From an uncultured Lachnospiraceae bacterium (lineage in GTDB: Bacteria > Bacillota > Clostridia > Lachnospirales > Lachnospiraceae), in the NCBI GenBank assembly GCA_910584945.1, contig CAJUDY010000011.1:12356-76355 (forward strand): a stretch of DNA of 64,000 nt, read 5' to 3'. Positions within the stretch are counted from its first letter, which is position 1. Each line of letters starts with the position of its first letter. Below the pieces are notes generated by a model. It saw only the letters and a list, made by a program, of their open reading frames with translations. It ran no database searches and was not told the origin of the DNA. Shown piece by piece: positions 61,313 to 64,000 of the stretch. The translations under genes and the position numbers were made by a program.

Positions 61313-62500
61313 CTACGATAACACACCTGATAAACACTCTTTTAAAATATTAAGTCCCTTATCTATTTCTGCCAGGGAAATATTCAGCGGCGGCATAACC
61401 CGTAGTTTTTCTTTCGCAGTCAAAATCAAAAGTCCGTTTTCCACACACTTCTTTGCAATTTCTCCTGCTTTCAAATCTTTCTTTAAGGACAGACCAAACA
61501 TCAATCCCATTCCTGATACATCAGTAATATTAGGCAAAGTTGATAATTTCTTACGCATATATTCGGATTTGGAATTGACATCAGCCAGAAAGTCCGCATC
61601 GGCAATCTGATTTAGCACTTCAAGCGCACCAGCACAAACCACCGGATTCCCTCCAAAAGTTGAACCATGATCGCCTGTCTGTAATATACTTTCAGTCAGC
61701 TTATCCATGAGGACGGCACCGATTGGAAGTCCTGCTCCCAATCCTTTCGCCAGTGTAATCACATTAGGGTGTATCCCATATTGTTCGCAGCATAGAAATG
61801 TTCCTGTCCGCCCCACTCCTGTCTGCACCTCATCTACGATAAGCAAAATCCCTTTTTCTTTGCATATCTGTTCAACCTCTTTTACATACTCTTTTTTCAG
61901 CACATTTACTCCGCTCTCCCCCTGCACAAGCTCAATCATAACCGCACACACCGTTTCATCTACCGTTTCATGCAGCACATGACTGTTGTTTGCCGGAACA
62001 TAGAGAAAACCCTCCGTAAAAGGGAAAAAATGCTGGTGGAATATATCCTGACCTGTGGCAGAAAGCGTTGTAACCGTCCTCCCATGAAAAGAATTTTCCA
62101 GTGTAATAATACGGTTGCAATGCTCCCCTTTGACCTCCATGCCATACTTCCTTGCAACTTTTATTGCCCCCTCATTCGCTTCAGCGCCGGAATTTCCAAA
62201 GAAAACTTTAGAATATCCCGTTACTTCACATAAATTTTCCGCCAAAAGAATGTCCGGCAAAGTATAAAACAAATTAGAAGTATGCTGTAATTGTTTTACC
62301 TGAGAAACAACAGCCAGAACCCATTTACTATTACAAAATCCCAATGAATTTGTTCCAATCCCACTGCCAAAATCTATATACTTTTTCCCCTCATAATCTT
62401 CTGCCTGCGCTCCATGCCCGTTCTTTATCGCTGCCGGAAAGCGATGATAGGTATGTGCAATATACTTCCGGTCTTTCTCAAAAACATTCCTATTTTGCAT
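61313..62500 (-). CDS. Class III PLP aminotransferase, ArgD-like
   Basis: 395 residues from ATG 62500; the frame opens earlier, inside serC, without a site. Resembles acetylornithine/4-aminobutyrate aminotransferases: IDFGSGIGTNSLG, SGAEANEGAIKVARKY, FHGRT, ILLIVDEVQTGVGRTG and ITLAKGLGAGLPIGAV with the PLP Lys. It moves an amino group to or from a 2-oxo acid; the substrate cannot be read. No other arginine gene is near, so a specialised pathway is likely. Start overlaps the serC stop by 11 bases, so the two are coupled. Confidence 0.85.
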   Translation of the reverse strand: MQNRNVFEKDRKYIAHTYHRFPAAIKNGHGAQAEDYEGKKYIDFGSGIGTNSLGFCNSKWVLAVVSQVKQLQHTSNLFYTLPDILLAENLCEVTGYSKVFFGNSGAEANEGAIKVARKYGMEVKGEHCNRIITLENSFHGRTVTTLSATGQDIFHQHFFPFTEGFLYVPANNSHVLHETVDETVCAVMIELVQGESGVNVLKKEYVKEVEQICKEKGILLIVDEVQTGVGRTGTFLCCEQYGIHPNVITLAKGLGAGLPIGAVLMDKLTESILQTGDHGSTFGGNPVVCAGALEVLNQIADADFLADVNSKSEYMRKKLSTLPNITDVSGMGLMFGLSLKKDLKAGEIAKKCVENGLLILTAKEKLRVMPPLNISLAEIDKGLNILKECLSGVLS

Positions 62501-63584
62501 AATAATCACCACTATTTTCAAACTCACGCATAAAGTCAACCAAATGCTGTACACCCTCTATCGGCATCGCATCATATAAACTTGCTCTCATTCCGCCAAT
62601 CGCACGATGTCCCTTTATGCTGACAATTCCATGTTTTTCAGCCTGCTTTATAAACTCCGCATCAGTCACATCCGACTTTGTACGGAAAGTCACATTCATA
62701 AGCGATCTGCTGTCTGCATTTGCCAGGCCATAAAACAATGAACTGGAATCCAGATAATCATACAGAACTGCCGCCTTTCTTTCATTGATTTCCTTCATCT
62801 TCTCCAAACCGCCCAATGCCCGAATCCATTTAATTACTTTACCAACCATATAGATATTATAAGTCGGCGGCGTATTGTATAATGATTTTTTATCTGCATG
62901 GATTTTGTATTGCAGCATAGTTGGCGTATTGGGTAGAACCGTATCAGAAATCAGGTCTTTGTGTATAATAGCGATAACCAATCCGGCAGGCGCCAGATTT
63001 TTCTGTACGCCGCCAAAAAGCATACCATAATCTGAAACATTCATCGGCTCCGACAAAAAACTGGAAGATATATCGTTCACAAGTGCCTTTCCGTGGCTGT
63101 TCGGGCAGCAATGAAATTTGGTTCCATAGATTGTATTATTTTCACACATATATACATAGTCCGAATCCTGATCAATTTCTAAATCACTGCAATCCGGGAT
63201 ATAGGAAAAATTATCGCCTTCCGAAGATGCTGCAATGTTAATCTGCCCGTATCTTTTCGCTTCCTCATATGCTTTCTTTGCCCAATATCCGGTCAGTATG
63301 TAATCCGCTTTTCTATTCCGCATAAAATTCATTGGTATCATGGAAAATTGCAAAGAAGTTCCTCCTTGCAGGAATAAAACCACATAATCATTCGGAATGT
63401 TCATAAGTGTGCGTAAATCCTGCTCTGTTTCATCAATAATGGACTGGAACAAAGAAGAACGGTGGCTGATTTCCATAACAGACATACCACTTCCCTTATA
63501 ATCCAGCATTTCATCTGCTGCTTCCTGTAATACGGGTTCCGGCAAAACAGCCGGTCCCGCAGAAAAATTATATATACTTCTCAT
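62490..63584 (-). CDS. serC: Phosphoserine aminotransferase
   Basis: 364 residues, standard length. IYNFSAGPAVLPEPVL, VVLFLQGGTSLQFSMIPMNF, VYMCENNTIYGTKFH and YGMLFGGVQKNLAPAGL with the PLP Lys are the family signatures, and the C-terminus ends HRAIGGMRASLYDAM. It makes O-phosphoserine from 3-phosphohydroxypyruvate, or a related acid. It lies between a DegT-type and an ArgD-like aminotransferase gene in an acquired-looking segment, without serA or serB, so a copy for a dedicated pathway is plausible. Confidence 0.93.
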   Translation of the reverse strand: MRSIYNFSAGPAVLPEPVLQEAADEMLDYKGSGMSVMEISHRSSLFQSIIDETEQDLRTLMNIPNDYVVLFLQGGTSLQFSMIPMNFMRNRKADYILTGYWAKKAYEEAKRYGQINIAASSEGDNFSYIPDCSDLEIDQDSDYVYMCENNTIYGTKFHCCPNSHGKALVNDISSSFLSEPMNVSDYGMLFGGVQKNLAPAGLVIAIIHKDLISDTVLPNTPTMLQYKIHADKKSLYNTPPTYNIYMVGKVIKWIRALGGLEKMKEINERKAAVLYDYLDSSSLFYGLANADSRSLMNVTFRTKSDVTDAEFIKQAEKHGIVSIKGHRAIGGMRASLYDAMPIEGVQHLVDFMREFENSGDYYAK

Positions 63585-63623
63585 AAAAACCTCCTAAACC
63601 TCTATTCTGCCACAGCGACAATT

Positions 63624-64000
63624 TTACTGCTGCCGGAACTGTTTCCGCACGATTTTTATAATGCGTTCCATATCCTCTTTTGTATTTTTAATATCACTTG
63701 GCAGGCAAAGCCCTCTGTTAAAAATATCTTCACTTACGCTGATCCCATCCTCTACCTGAATAAAATCATATTCTTCAAACACAGGCTGCAAATGCATCGG
63801 TTTCCATATTGGTCTTGTTTCAATACCTTCCGCATCTAAGGCATCCATAACCTGCGTTGTTGTTACACTGCTGTCCGCTGAAATCGTCATGCAGGAAAGC
63901 CAGTTATTGTCAACAGCCTCCTTGTTCAACGGATTCATTTCTATTTCTTCTATATCCGAAAAGGCTTCTTTATACGTTTTATAAATTTCGTGTTTCTTCT
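63624..64000 (-). CDS. DegT/DnrJ/EryC1/StrS aminotransferase, C-terminal part
   Basis: About 125 codons inside the window; the frame continues to the right edge (KKHEIYKTYKEAFSDIEEIE just before the first in-window Met). Landmarks: NNWLSCMTISADSSV, IETRPIWKPMHLQPVFEEYD and SEDIFNRGLCLPSD, all near the C-terminus of this sugar aminotransferase family. These PLP enzymes amino-decorate nucleotide sugars for surface glycans or antibiotics, and the family includes some cyclitol enzymes. It is the first visible gene of a leftward run of four that shares short spacings. Confidence 0.85.
   Translation of the reverse strand, partial: KKHEIYKTYKEAFSDIEEIEMNPLNKEAVDNNWLSCMTISADSSVTTTQVMDALDAEGIETRPIWKPMHLQPVFEEYDFIQVEDGISVSEDIFNRGLCLPSDIKNTKEDMERIIKIVRKQFRQQ

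Noticed and set aside
1..64000. tRNA, rRNA or CRISPR arrays
   Set aside because: No cloverleaf-like clusters, rRNA signatures or regular repeat-spacer arrays were seen when reading the window.

Overview
The window looks like a chromosome segment of a gut-type anaerobic Firmicute of the Lachnospiraceae/Clostridia. Pointers are strong AGGAGG ribosome sites, lipoproteins with Gly/Ser-Cys lipoboxes, a cobalamin riboswitch, the cdaR-ftsE-ftsX-ctp gene order, several XRE regulators, Rpn-family nucleases and a tandem set of large serine recombinases. Roughly the first 43 kb is GC-rich; from about 43 kb, and most clearly from 51 kb to the right edge, the sequence is visibly more AT-rich, which fits acquired DNA.

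Layout. 1-6.2 kb is a corrinoid region. A cobalamin riboswitch on the minus strand heads a leftward operon: a surface-anchored CbiK-like chelatase, two related beta-sandwich surface proteins and an ABC substrate-binding lipoprotein that runs off the edge. A divergent promoter drives cbiL plus a two-gene ABC-2 transporter. uvrB follows. 8.2-10.9 kb is a scar of broken mobile DNA: a tyrosine integrase tail, an IS remnant with 56-base inverted ends, a DUF2200 relic and an Arr-like tail, plus an intact DUF1801 gene. 10.9-32 kb is ordinary housekeeping: DUF2461, two class A penicillin-binding proteins around a chemotaxis receptor, ctp/ftsX/ftsE/cdaR, clpX-lspA-DUF3810, htrA, a DUF3048 lipoprotein, citrate synthase and an L,D-transpeptidase.

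32-44.5 kb holds a membrane XRE regulator between two copies of a long palindromic repeat with compensatory base changes, a large hybrid histidine kinase, then a zone of decay: fragments of a sugar ABC/LacI/GH32 locus, a fragment resembling the RADAR deaminase RdrB, and a beta-glucoside operon (GH1 enzyme, PTS protein with a shortened IIC, broken antiterminator). A frameshifted Rpn nuclease, two small unknown genes, sbcC/sbcD and a second Rpn-type gene follow.

51-64 kb looks like one end of an integrative element: three large serine recombinases in one operon, DUF6870, a MazF-like toxin coupled to an apparently inactive recombinase-like protein, an unusual cluster of hairpins, four small HTH regulators and a Spo0A-C-like protein. 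The visible cargo is a tight leftward run of a DegT-type aminotransferase, SerC, a class III aminotransferase and a radical SAM enzyme, which may be a small biosynthetic cluster continuing past the right edge.

Most noteworthy: the B12-riboswitch-controlled surface chelatase/binding-protein relay, the covarying palindromic repeat, the hairpin cluster near 57.7-58.0 kb and the aminotransferase/radical SAM cargo. No tRNA, rRNA or CRISPR array was seen.
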